NCBI GenBank assembly: GCA_020848615.1 | Contig: JADLHW010000063.1 | Location: 1 to 64,000 of the forward strand | Direction: 5' to 3' | Length of the DNA: 64,000 nt | Origin: Thermoleophilia bacterium | GTDB lineage: Bacteria > Actinomycetota > Thermoleophilia > Miltoncostaeales > Miltoncostaeaceae | Shown here: positions 41,635 to 49,026 of the stretch, piece by piece | Layout: every line of letters begins with the position of its first letter | Numbering within the stretch: position 1 is the stretch's first letter | Notes under the pieces: model-generated | Told to the model about the DNA's origin: nothing | What the model saw: only the letters and a program-made list of their open reading frames with translations | Databases searched by the model: none | Position numbers and translations under genes: made by a program

Positions 41635-43377
41635 ATGGAGCTCATCGGGGACGGTCCCGGTGCGGCCGCGTTCGCGGCCGGCCGTCCGGCCGTCGTGACC
41701 GTCGGCCGGCGCCTCGCCGCCGCCTTCGCGGTGATCGCCGCGCTGGCCGGCGTCCTCGGCCTCGTGGCCGTACGGTCCGTCGGCGAGGTGAACACCACCT
41801 ACGCGCGGGTGCTGGAGGTCCGGGCGGCGAACCGCGCCGCCGCGATCGGCCTGGAGACCGAGATCGCCCGGGAGGCGGCGGCGTTCCGCGGCCTGGTGCT
41901 CACCGGTGACGACGGGTTCGGCGAGCGGTTCGACGCCGCGTCGGCGGCGTTCACGACGGGCATGGCCGAGATCCGCCGGCGGGACGCCTCCGCCGGACCC
42001 TCGCTGGACCGGGTGACATCCGCCCATGCCGAGTACCTCGCGGCGGTGCGGCTCGCCCGCACCGCGCTGGAGGCCGGCGACCGGGCCCGCGCGACCCGCC
42101 TGGTCGCGGAGCGCGTGGGACCGGCGAACCAGCGTGCCCAGGCGGCCCTGGAGCCGTTCGTGGCGGCGCAGACCGCGGCGATGGGGGCGGGCCGCCGGGA
42201 GGCGGAGTCGGCCACGTCGGCGGCGCGCCTGGAGGTGCTGGTCGTGCTGATCGCGGCGGTCGTGCTCACGTTGCTGCTCGCGGTGCTCACGGGCCGGTCG
42301 GTCACGCGGCCCCTGGCGGCCCTCGGGACCCGCCTGCGGGCCATCGCGGACGGCGACGGGGACCTCACCCTGCGCGTGACGGTGCGGCGGCACGACGAGA
42401 TCGGCGCCGTGGGGGCCGAGTTCAACCGGTTCGCGGACCGCGTGCACGCCATCGTCCGCCAGGTCCGGGACCAGGCCGGGGCCCAGGTCCGCATCGCGGG
42501 GGAGCTTGCGAGCGCGAGCGACCAGTCCGGGCGGGCTGTGGAGCAGATCGCGGTGACGGTGGAGGACATCGCGAAGGGCGCCTCGACCCAGGCCGGTGGG
42601 GCCCAGGCGGCCGCGGACGCCGCGGACACCCTCGGGGCGGCCGTGGGTCGCCTCACCGGCAGCGGCGACGCCGCGGCGGAAGCCGCGGACGACGCGGGCC
42701 GTGCCGCGAGCGGCGGCCACGAGGTCGTCACCTCCGCCGGGGAGGCGATCGCCCGTGTGTCCCGGCGGTTCGCCGAGGCGTCGGAGGTCGTGGGCGGCCT
42801 CGGTGCGAAGGGCGAGGCGATCGGGGAGATCGCGGGCACCATCGACGCGATCGCCGAGCAGACGAACCTCCTCGCGCTGAACGCGGCGATCGAGGCCGCG
42901 CGAGCCGGCGAGGCGGGCCGCGGGTTCGCGGTGGTCGCGGAGGAGGTCCGGGTGCTGGCGGAGGGGAGCCGTGACGCGGCCGCCTCCATCGGGCGCATCA
43001 TCGCCGACATCCAGGCGGGGACCCGGGCGGCGGTGGGGGCGATGAACAGCGGCCGGGACGAGGTGACCGCCGGTGTCGGCGCCGTCGCCCGGGCCGGCGA
43101 GGCGTTCGACGAGATCCGGTCGCGGGTGGAGCGCGTGACGGGGGAGATCGCCGTGGTCGCCCAGGCGGGCCGGGAGATGGAGGCCGGGGTCGCCGAGATG
43201 CGCGGGCGGTCCGCGGACGTCGCGGCGGTGAGCCAGGAGAACGCGGCGGCGGCCCAGGAGGTGGCGGCCGCCACCGAGCAGACGGCGGCGGCGTCACAGG
43301 AGGTGTCGGCGTCCGCGACGGCCCTCGCCGGAAGCGCGGAGGCCCTGGCCGGCCTGGTGGCGGGCTTCACCGTGTGA
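41635..43377 (+). CDS. Methyl-accepting chemotaxis protein
   Basis: This 580-residue chemoreceptor has a first membrane helix (about 27-48), a helical ligand domain with [21 protein letters not shown] (about 50-195), a second membrane helix (about 200-222), HAMP ([21 protein letters not shown]) and a signalling domain. The conserved tip [20 protein letters not shown] lies near residue 405. A QEN-rich C-terminal helix follows, without a pentapeptide tether. The ATG has TCAGGAGA upstream. It is divergent from another receptor whose ligand domain is different in sequence. Confidence 0.9.
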   Translation: MELIGDGPGAAAFAAGRPAVVTVGRRLAAAFAVIAALAGVLGLVAVRSVGEVNTTYARVLEVRAANRAAAIGLETEIAREAAAFRGLVLTGDDGFGERFDAASAAFTTGMAEIRRRDASAGPSLDRVTSAHAEYLAAVRLARTALEAGDRARATRLVAERVGPANQRAQAALEPFVAAQTAAMGAGRREAESATSAARLEVLVVLIAAVVLTLLLAVLTGRSVTRPLAALGTRLRAIADGDGDLTLRVTVRRHDEIGAVGAEFNRFADRVHAIVRQVRDQAGAQVRIAGELASASDQSGRAVEQIAVTVEDIAKGASTQAGGAQAAADAADTLGAAVGRLTGSGDAAAEAADDAGRAASGGHEVVTSAGEAIARVSRRFAEASEVVGGLGAKGEAIGEIAGTIDAIAEQTNLLALNAAIEAARAGEAGRGFAVVAEEVRVLAEGSRDAAASIGRIIADIQAGTRAAVGAMNSGRDEVTAGVGAVARAGEAFDEIRSRVERVTGEIAVVAQAGREMEAGVAEMRGRSADVAAVSQENAAAAQEVAAATEQTAAASQEVSASATALAGSAEALAGLVAGFTV

Positions 43378-43386
43378 CGGGGGTGT

Positions 43387-43421
43387 GGCGGCCGTCCCCC
43401 GGTGGCGCGGGGGCGGCCGCC
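43387..43421. terminator. GC hairpin downstream of the chemoreceptor gene
   Basis: GGCGGCCG-t-CCCCC pairs with GGGGG-CGGCCGCC around an 8 nt loop (13 bp, one bulge), just before the convergent stop at 43427. It has no T-run. Confidence 0.55.
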
Positions 43422-43426
43422 GCTCG

Positions 43427-44491
43427 TCACGGCTGCCAGTTCGCGGTGACCGAGACGGTGGAGATGCCGCGCAGGATGATGCGGCCCCGCCTGCCGCCGA
43501 TGCCGACGAGCCGCAGCCGGCCGGCGCCCGCGATGAAGTCCTCGTTCATCAGCAGGGTCCGGCCGTCGGCGGACACGGCTTCCGGGTACGCGATGACGCG
43601 GCTCGATCCCAGGCGCCGCACCGCCCCGCTCGCGGCGTTCACCGTGATCGGCACCGAGTGGTCGTCCCCGCCGATCGACCCGATCACGGTGGTGCCGTCC
43701 GGTGTCCAGGCGCTGGCGAACGGCCCGGTGATCAGGAACGGGCCGGGGGGCACGGAGGTGAGCCGGCGCGCGCCCCCGCCGCCCGGGTTCACGGTCCAGA
43801 TCTGCGAGTGGATGACCGTCGACGGTTGCCCGCCGATCCTGACGCGCCGCCGGGCGTACCGCGTGACCGCGATCCTCGCGGGGCCCCAGACCGGGCCGGT
43901 GGCGTCCCGCACGGCCAGGATGCGGGCCGGCATGCTGGCGGGGTCGGCGACGTACACGTTGCTGGTGGTGCTCCCGAACCGGCCGGCGGAGTAGGCGATG
44001 CGGGTGCCGTCGGGCGACCAGTCGACGCTGTCCACCTGGTTCCCCGGCGCGCGGACGAGCGTCGTGCGGGCACCGGTGGCGGCGTCGATGAGCGCGAGCC
44101 CCTCACCGCTCACGAAGCCGGCCGCCGTGGCGGTCTCGGTGACGCACACGAGCCGCGTGCCGTCGGGCGACCACACGGGCATGTTCCGGCAGATCTGCCC
44201 GGACGCCACGACCGAGCCGCCGGCGATCGTGAGGATGCGGACGGGCCCCGGCCCGGCGCTCCCGCGGAGCGGCTGGTACGCGAGCCTGGTCCCGTCGGGG
44301 GAGATCACGGCGTTCGTCCCGCGCGCCGCGAGCACGTGGGCACCGCCGCCGTCGTCGTTCGCCAGGTGGATGCGGTCACCGGTGCCCGTGGGCTTCTGGA
44401 ACGCGATGGTGGCCTGCCCGGTGGCGGGCACGGCGAGGACGGCGATGCTCGCCGCGACGGCGAGGCGGCGGACGACGGGTGCTGCGGCCAT
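43427..44491 (-). CDS. Secreted TolB-like WD40 beta-propeller protein
   Basis: This 354-residue protein has a signal peptide (VVRRLAVAASIAVLAVPATGQA, about 6-27) and repeats with the TolB/PD40 pattern: AVISPDGTRLAYQP, PVWSPDGTRLVCVT, VDWSPDGTRIAYSA and SAWTPDGTTVIGSI. PD40 repeats form a beta-propeller that usually binds protein partners; there is no enzyme domain. It has an AGGAGACCTCC ribosome site. It lies 78 nt downstream of another secreted protein gene on the same strand. Confidence 0.85.
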   Translation of the reverse strand: MAAAPVVRRLAVAASIAVLAVPATGQATIAFQKPTGTGDRIHLANDDGGGAHVLAARGTNAVISPDGTRLAYQPLRGSAGPGPVRILTIAGGSVVASGQICRNMPVWSPDGTRLVCVTETATAAGFVSGEGLALIDAATGARTTLVRAPGNQVDSVDWSPDGTRIAYSAGRFGSTTSNVYVADPASMPARILAVRDATGPVWGPARIAVTRYARRRVRIGGQPSTVIHSQIWTVNPGGGGARRLTSVPPGPFLITGPFASAWTPDGTTVIGSIGGDDHSVPITVNAASGAVRRLGSSRVIAYPEAVSADGRTLLMNEDFIAGAGRLRLVGIGGRRGRIILRGISTVSVTANWQP

Positions 44492-44569
44492 GGAGGTCTC
44501 CTGGGACGGTGCGCCGTGCGTGGACGTGCAGATGCTCGCATCCGGGGGCGACGGTGCCCGGCGGTCGCG

Positions 44570-45265
44570 TCAGCCGATGACGACGCCGCCGCCACCGCCG
44601 GTGCGGCCGCCGGACGTGACCACGACGCGGCGCACCGCGTCGGAGGATCCCCACAGCTGCGGGTTCTCCGGGTTGAAGTGGACCCGGATGCGCTTGGCTC
44701 CGGCGGTGTCCGTCCCCTTCACGGTGAAGAAGCCCTTGGCGTTGGGGTGCACCTCGTCGCCCAGCGGGGTGATCGCATTGGGGCCCACCTTGCGCACCAT
44801 CGTCACGCCGGCGGTCCGCCCGAGCAGGCCCACCAGGGGCGGGGCGACCTGCGGGAGGATGCGTCCCCTGATGACGATGCGGCCCTTCGTGAGGGTCCTG
44901 ACCGAGATGATCTTCACGCGGCTGCGGCCCGCCTGGGGCGTGACGCCCGCGGAGTCCGCCGCGGTGGCGGCGCCGGTGCCGTCGGTGGCCGTCACCCGGC
45001 AGCTCAGCGGGACGCCGTACCGGTAGTAGGGGTCGGCGATCCGCAGCGTCGGGCCGGTGGCGCGGGTGGAGCCGTTGAAGATCCACTCGTACGTGTACGA
45101 CACCGGGGTCCCGGCCCACGTGCCGGTGGAGCACTTCACGGTCTCGCCATAGCGCACGTCGCCGGTGATGGCCGGCTGGGCCACGACGCTCGGCGCCGCC
45201 GCCGCCGTGGTGGCACACGCGGCGACCACGACGAGCGCGCTGCCGGTGAGGTGCTTCAGTCGCAT
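44570..45265 (-). CDS. Secreted Ig-like domain protein
   Basis: This 231-residue protein has a signal peptide (LKHLTGSALVVVAACATTAAAA, with the Cys not in a classic lipobox) and an Ig-like domain GDVRYGETVKCSTGTWAGTPVSYTYEWIFNG...LSCRVTATDGTG (about 34-100) with two Cys that could pair. The second half is beta-rich and ends in a Gly-rich GRTGGGGGVV tail. The CxxGxWxGxPxxYxYxW Ig-type module is common in secreted proteins of Solirubrobacterales. Its function is unknown. Confidence 0.75.
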   Translation of the reverse strand: MRLKHLTGSALVVVAACATTAAAAPSVVAQPAITGDVRYGETVKCSTGTWAGTPVSYTYEWIFNGSTRATGPTLRIADPYYRYGVPLSCRVTATDGTGAATAADSAGVTPQAGRSRVKIISVRTLTKGRIVIRGRILPQVAPPLVGLLGRTAGVTMVRKVGPNAITPLGDEVHPNAKGFFTVKGTDTAGAKRIRVHFNPENPQLWGSSDAVRRVVVTSGGRTGGGGGVVIG

Positions 45266-45396
45266 CGAAACCCCCGGGAACGTGGATGGCGGCGCCCATC
45301 ACAGCACGCGAACCGGTGTGCTCCAAAAGGCGGGTCGGCACGCGTCGCATCCGGCGGTGCCGGGGCGCCGCGAGGTCCCTGAGCACGCGACCGAGG

Positions 45397-45591
45397 TCAG
45401 CCGCGCCGGGACGCCGCGGGGTCAGCGCGTGGCCGCAGGGCCCGGACGGCCTCGACGCCTCGCACGCCCTCGCCACGCGCGATCTCGTCTCGGGCGGCGG
45501 TGAGGTCGCGGAGCGCCTCCGGGCCGGCGAGCAGGGACGCCGTCTCCTCCTCGATGCGTTCGTCCGACGGGTCCTCGTGGTGTTCGGTCAT
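45397..45591 (-). CDS. Small antitoxin-like protein (64 aa)
   Basis: This 64-residue acidic protein has an N-terminal helix and a C-terminal ARDEIARGEGVRGVEAVRALRP. That segment resembles the toxin-binding tail of Phd/YefM- and RelB-type antitoxins (a run like eIxxGexvsxxev). It has no DNA-binding domain of its own. It follows the XRE regulator on the same strand after 54 nt. No toxin ORF is found downstream. It may be an orphan antitoxin or an unrelated short protein. Confidence 0.4.
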   Translation of the reverse strand: MTEHHEDPSDERIEEETASLLAGPEALRDLTAARDEIARGEGVRGVEAVRALRPRADPAASRRG

Positions 45592-45645
45592 GTGGGGCGG
45601 TGCGCGTCGTGGGGCCGGGTCATCGGTCCCGTCGGGAGTGGGGGC

Positions 45646-46170
45646 TCATCCAGTGGCCGGCTGCCGCAGGACCTCGTCGCGCTCCCGCTGGGTGAGCACG
45701 CCGCGCATGGGTGAGACCTCCCGCATCTCGATGGCATCGGTGTCGAGGCCGGTGAGGATCCGGTGCAACCCGGGCAGGTCGCCTTCGCCCACCAGGGTGC
45801 TCCACCGCTCGAGGTTGGTGCGGTGCGGCTCTCCGCGAAGGTCGTCGCGAAGCCGCTCGATGTTGCCGAGGAGCCGGGGCGTCCATTCCTCGAGCGTCCG
45901 CCGGTCCAGGAGGGTGGAGATCCGGCGGTGCAGCAGCCACGACCGCCGGACCGATCTCGGCATCTCGAGCCGGACCGGGCGGCGGACGACCTCCAGGCCG
46001 AACCCCATGCACGACAGCAGCCGTCCGAGCATCTCGTCGCTGGGCTCGACCCGCCCGGAGAGCATCTGGCTGATGCTCGGCTGGCGGACTCCGCTGAGTC
46101 GCGCGAGCTCCGACTGGGTCGTGCCCGTCTCGCTCATCACCCTGCCGAGGATGTCACGCCGCTCGCTCAC
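45646..46170 (-). CDS. XRE-type helix-turn-helix regulator (antitoxin-like)
   Basis: This 174-residue protein has an N-terminal HTH (about 12-45, TTQSELARLSGVRQPSISQMLSGRVEPS) and a helical C-terminal part ending EMREVSPMRGVLTQRERDEVLRQ. From memory, actinobacterial XRE proteins with this MREVSP...ER tail are often paired with a toxin-like gene; no such partner is seen here. The GTG start is fixed by TATACA 6 nt upstream, which overlaps a perfect 7-7-7 palindrome (46178-46198), consistent with autorepression. Confidence 0.8.
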   Translation of the reverse strand: MSERRDILGRVMSETGTTQSELARLSGVRQPSISQMLSGRVEPSDEMLGRLLSCMGFGLEVVRRPVRLEMPRSVRRSWLLHRRISTLLDRRTLEEWTPRLLGNIERLRDDLRGEPHRTNLERWSTLVGEGDLPGLHRILTGLDTDAIEMREVSPMRGVLTQRERDEVLRQPATG

Positions 46171-46177
46171 GGGAGGT

Positions 46178-46198
46178 GTATAGCAGCTGACGCTATAC
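46178..46198 (-). promoter_or_regulatory. Palindromic operator overlapping the XRE promoter
   Basis: GTATAGC - 7 nt - GCTATAC is a perfect inverted repeat starting 8 nt upstream of the GTG at 46170. On the minus strand TATACA (46177-46182), a -10 with 6 nt to the start, lies inside it. It is the most AT-rich site nearby. Confidence 0.65.
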
Positions 46199-46284
46199 AT
46201 GAGCAAGGATCGGCGCTGCCGGGTGGGGACACCATGCGGACACGGAGCGGCTCGGAGTCGGTCACACCGCCGATTCAAGGCAAC

Positions 46285-46313
46285 AAAAAAGCCCCACGTT
46301 TGCGGGGCTTTTC
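46285..46313 (-). terminator. Rho-independent terminator of tRNA-Asn
   Basis: On the minus strand GCCCC - 8 nt loop - GGGGC is followed by six T. It lies directly after the tRNA 3' end, and on the plus strand it is followed by TTTT. It is the only hairpin in the window with a clear U-tract. Confidence 0.85.
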
Positions 46314-46319
46314 ATGAAG

Positions 46320-46391
46320 CTCCTCGGGTAGGACTCGAACCTACAACCCTCCGGTTAACAGCCGGATGCTCTACCATTGAGCTACCGAGGA
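46320..46391 (-). tRNA. tRNA-Asn (GTT)
   Basis: Cloverleaf on the minus strand: acceptor TCCTCGG/CCGAGGA with discriminator G, D arm GCTC/GAGC, anticodon arm TCCGG-CTGTTAA-CCGGA with anticodon GTT, and T arm GTAGG-TTCGAGT-CCTAC. CCA is not encoded. A TACGAT box (46406-46411, minus strand) lies 14 nt upstream. No integrase or att-like repeat is seen beside it. Confidence 0.96.
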
Positions 46392-46439
46392 ACGCTTGAT
46401 CCGGAATCGTATCGGATCATCCCGCCGGACGCTTGAAGG

Positions 46440-47114
46440 TCAGGGCCTCCGCGGCGGCTCGGTGAACCGGTGCAGGTAGATCACGCGTCCCTGCTCGTCC
46501 GGCCGCCCCTCGTACCGGACCTCCTCGCGCTCGTGGCGCCACCCGGCCTCCCGCATCTCGGTGACCAGGGACGACGCCGCGGGCCGCCGTGGGTCGGCGA
46601 TCAGGACGGTCCCGCCGGGCCGCACCAGCCGCAGGATGAGGGCGGCGAGCTGCGGCCCGTGCCGGTTCTCGTACGCCACGTCCGCGCCGATCACCAGGTC
46701 CCAGGGGCGGGCGGCGAGCAGGGCCTCGGGCGGGGCGCCCCAGTCGGCCTCCATCGTGGGCAGCTCCCGGAGCCGGTTGGCGTTCGCGTTCGCCCTGGCG
46801 AACTCCAGGGCCTCCGGGTACCAGTCGGTCGCCAGGACGTCCGCGCCGCCGCGCAGGGCGACCATGGAGGGCAGGCCCAGGCCCGCGCCCACCTCCAGCA
46901 CCCGCAGGCCGGCGAGGTCCATGGTGGTGAGGTGCGCGGCGAGCACGATCCCCGACGGCCACAGGTCCGCCCAGTACGGGAGCCGCTCGTCGAGGGCGTA
47001 CTCCTCCTCGTCGATGAGCTCCTCGGCCTGGCGGGGGTGGGTCACGCTGAGCCGCAGACGGCCGACGAGCACGTCGTCGGTCACCAGGTCGTAGCCCTCC
47101 GGGAAGCCCGTCAC
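46440..47114 (-). CDS. Class I SAM-dependent methyltransferase (METTL/Methyltransf_16-like)
   Basis: This 224-residue Rossmann methyltransferase has DERLPYWADLWPSGIVLAAHL, SAM motif I VLEVGAGLGLPS (about 73-84), ATDWYPEALEFARANANAN, MEADW and VIGADVAYENRH. The LPYWA.LWPS and D.aY motifs resemble protein-lysine methyltransferases of the METTL20/21 type. Its substrate is unknown. The GTG start lies 8 nt after TAGCCT (minus strand 47123-47128). It is divergent from the acidic protein gene. Confidence 0.82.
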   Translation of the reverse strand: MTGFPEGYDLVTDDVLVGRLRLSVTHPRQAEELIDEEEYALDERLPYWADLWPSGIVLAAHLTTMDLAGLRVLEVGAGLGLPSMVALRGGADVLATDWYPEALEFARANANANRLRELPTMEADWGAPPEALLAARPWDLVIGADVAYENRHGPQLAALILRLVRPGGTVLIADPRRPAASSLVTEMREAGWRHEREEVRYEGRPDEQGRVIYLHRFTEPPRRP

Positions 47115-47122
47115 GGCGCGGG

Positions 47123-47128
47123 AGGCTA
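47123..47128 (-). promoter_or_regulatory. -10 box (TAGCCT) of a leaderless promoter
   Basis: On the minus strand TAGCCT is followed by 8 nt (CCCGCGCC) and the GTG at 47114. Confidence 0.5.
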
Positions 47129-47198
47129 CCGGGCTCGACCCCGCCCGTCCCGGCCCGCTATCCTCCACCGGTCGTCCGATGGATCAAGGGAGCAGTGG

Positions 47199-47591
47199 AT
47201 GAGCGAGGAGACCGAGGGCACCGTGGCCGAGGAGGCCGTCGAGGAGGCCCCCGCCGCAGAGACCGAGGTCGCCGTCGCCGAGCCGGCCGCCGAGGCCGAG
47301 GAGGCGGTGGAGGAGCAGGATGAGGCCCCCGCCGATGAACCCGTCGCCGAGACCGCCGCGGAGCCCGTCGCCGCCGCGACGCCGCTGCGCCGCGAGGCGC
47401 TCGTCTACCTCTGCGAGCGCGGGCACCGCACCCTCATCATGTTCGGGGAGCCGCCCGCGACCTGCAACGCGCAGATCACGCGGAATCAGCTCTGCGGCCG
47501 CCAGATCTACCACATGACCGAGCTGCCCGAGCAGGTGCAGAAGGCGCTCAACCCGATCAAGGCCTCCAAGAAGAAGGCCGGCAAGAAGTAA
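47199..47591 (+). CDS. Acidic low-complexity protein with a Cys/His zinc-site-like C-terminus
   Basis: This 130-residue protein has a 62-residue N-terminal tail of almost only Glu, Ala, Val and Pro and a C-terminal globular part: YLCERGHRTLIMFGEPPATCNAQITRNQLCGRQ. This gives C-x3-H...C...C spacing like a zinc ribbon. It ends in the basic KASKKKAGKK. I recognise no family. The layout suggests an RNA- or protein-binding adaptor. It has an AGGGAG ribosome site and a TATCCT box at 47159-47164, so it has a normal leader. Confidence 0.7.
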   Translation: MSEETEGTVAEEAVEEAPAAETEVAVAEPAAEAEEAVEEQDEAPADEPVAETAAEPVAAATPLRREALVYLCERGHRTLIMFGEPPATCNAQITRNQLCGRQIYHMTELPEQVQKALNPIKASKKKAGKK

Positions 47592-47609
47592 CGCCGCTCC
47601 GCCGGCTCG

Positions 47610-47633
47610 CCGTCGCCCCTCGTGGGGCGGCGG
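47610..47633. terminator. GC hairpin between convergent genes
   Basis: CGCCCC, loop tcgt, GGGGCG (47614-47629), extended by CCG/CGG, lies between the acidic-protein stop and the emfourin-like stop. It has no T-run. Confidence 0.5.
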
Positions 47634-47960
47634 TCAGCCGCGGGCGCGCAGGGCCAGCTCCGCGAGACGGCCCAGCAGCGGACGCAGCGGCGGCGGCGCC
47701 GAGGCGTCGTCGCAGCTCACGCGCACCGCCCCGTCGGGGGCGTCGATGCGCAGCACGTAGCGCACCGCGTCCGGCGGGCCGCCGGACCCCGGGGCCGCGT
47801 CCTCCGCCGCCGGCTCCTCGGCGAGCACGCCGGAGGCGTCCACCAGGCCCCGCAGCTCCTCGGCCTCCGGTGCGGGCAGGGCGTCCACGTCCACCTCCAT
47901 CCGCAGGGGCTCGGCCATCAGCCCGGCGTACCCCCCGGACATCTCGAACCGGATGCGCAC
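47634..47960 (-). CDS. Emfourin-like protealysin inhibitor
   Basis: This 108-residue protein has the N-terminal VRIRFEMSGGYAGLM pattern and a central gap-rich acidic loop, then VRYVLRIDAPDGAVRVSCDDASAPPPLRPLLGRLAELA. This matches emfourin, the proteinaceous inhibitor of protealysin-like M4 proteases, which is encoded beside its target. The GTG start is 2 nt after the M4 protease stop. It would block the mature protease by a tight 1:1 complex. Assignment rests on the N-terminal pattern and on the neighbour. Confidence 0.8.
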   Translation of the reverse strand: MRIRFEMSGGYAGLMAEPLRMEVDVDALPAPEAEELRGLVDASGVLAEEPAAEDAAPGSGGPPDAVRYVLRIDAPDGAVRVSCDDASAPPPLRPLLGRLAELALRARG

Positions 47961-47962
47961 CG

Positions 47963-49012
47963 CTACCGCGGCAGCCCGACGGCGGCGAACGCCTCGCGCA
48001 CGGCGTCCGGGGTCCCGGCGGGCACGTCGCCGGTGCGGGCCAGCTCCGTGGCGCAGGCGCCGATGACCGACACCGCGTCGTTGAACGCCGCCGTCGCCCA
48101 CAACCGCAGCAGGGCCGTGTACCACACCCGCATCGCCGCGGGCGTCCCGACGCGCAGGGCGGTGAGGACGAACGCGCGGTTCGGGATGCCGCTGTTGATG
48201 TGCACCCCGCCGTCGTCGTCCTGGCCGGTGTAGAGGTCGTCCATGTGCGCCGGCTGCGGGTCCCTGCCGAGCACGTCGTCGTCGTAGGCGGTGCCCGGGT
48301 CCTTCATCGACCGGATCGCGACGCCGGTGACCTGCGGGCCGATGACCTCGTTGCCCACCAGCCAGTCCGCGTCCTGGGCGGTCACCCCCTCGGCGTGCTG
48401 GCTGATGGCCGCGCCGAACACGTCCGAGAAGTGCTCGTTCAGCGCCCCCGACTGGCCCCGGTACTCGAGCGCCGCGGTGAACTGGGTCACGCCGTGCGCG
48501 AGTTCGTGGGCCACCACCTCCAGGGACCGGGTGAAGCTGAGGAACACCCTCCCGTCGCCGTCGCCGAAGGTCATCTCGTCGCCGTCCCAGTAGGCGTTCA
48601 TGTAGCGGACGCCGTAGTGGACGTTGAGCAGCAGCGGCATCCCGTGGCCGTCCACGGAGTCCCGTGACAGATGGGACCGCAGGTAGTCGCGCACCGTGCC
48701 GGCGTGGTCGTACGCGGCGTCGGCGTCCGGGTCGCCGGTGGGCGCGGCGCCCTCGGCGCGCACCCGGCGGACGCGCTGCTCCCATGTCCCCGAGGAGTCC
48801 CACACCTCGCGCCCCGCGGCGGCGCCGGTCGCCGGCTCCGGCTGGACGGCCAGGACGCCCGGGGCCGCCCGGGTGGCGAGCCGGCGCAGGCGCGCGTGGC
48901 GGGACAGGGTGGCGGACACGCGCGCCCGCTCCCGGACCTCGGGGTCCTCCGAACGGGCGATGCGGTCCAGCAGGTACGGCGGGACGAAACAGCAGCGGCA
49001 TGCGCGGCCCAT
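47963..49012 (-). CDS. Protealysin-like M4 metallopeptidase
   Basis: This 349-residue protein has a short propeptide with CCFVPPYLLDRIA (7-19), the PPL-type motif of protealysin-like precursors, no classical signal peptide, the zinc motif HELAH (169-173), the third ligand in GALNEHFSDVFG (Glu193, Asp197) and a GGVHINSGIPNRAF substrate segment. Such enzymes mature by autocleavage and act in or outside the cell. It lies between pepF (14 nt upstream) and the emfourin-like gene (2 nt downstream). Confidence 0.92.
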   Translation of the reverse strand: MGRACRCCFVPPYLLDRIARSEDPEVRERARVSATLSRHARLRRLATRAAPGVLAVQPEPATGAAAGREVWDSSGTWEQRVRRVRAEGAAPTGDPDADAAYDHAGTVRDYLRSHLSRDSVDGHGMPLLLNVHYGVRYMNAYWDGDEMTFGDGDGRVFLSFTRSLEVVAHELAHGVTQFTAALEYRGQSGALNEHFSDVFGAAISQHAEGVTAQDADWLVGNEVIGPQVTGVAIRSMKDPGTAYDDDVLGRDPQPAHMDDLYTGQDDDGGVHINSGIPNRAFVLTALRVGTPAAMRVWYTALLRLWATAAFNDAVSVIGACATELARTGDVPAGTPDAVREAFAAVGLPR

Positions 49013-49026
49013 GCTTCCTCCTCGGC

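Noticed and set aside
43374..45476. Plus-strand frames opposite the TolB-like and Ig-like genes
   Set aside because: They show antisense composition and no start signals; the minus-strand genes have signal peptides and repeats.
46320..46391. tRNA-Asn as an attachment site for an integrated element
   Set aside because: No integrase gene and no repeat of the tRNA 3' end was found nearby in the window.
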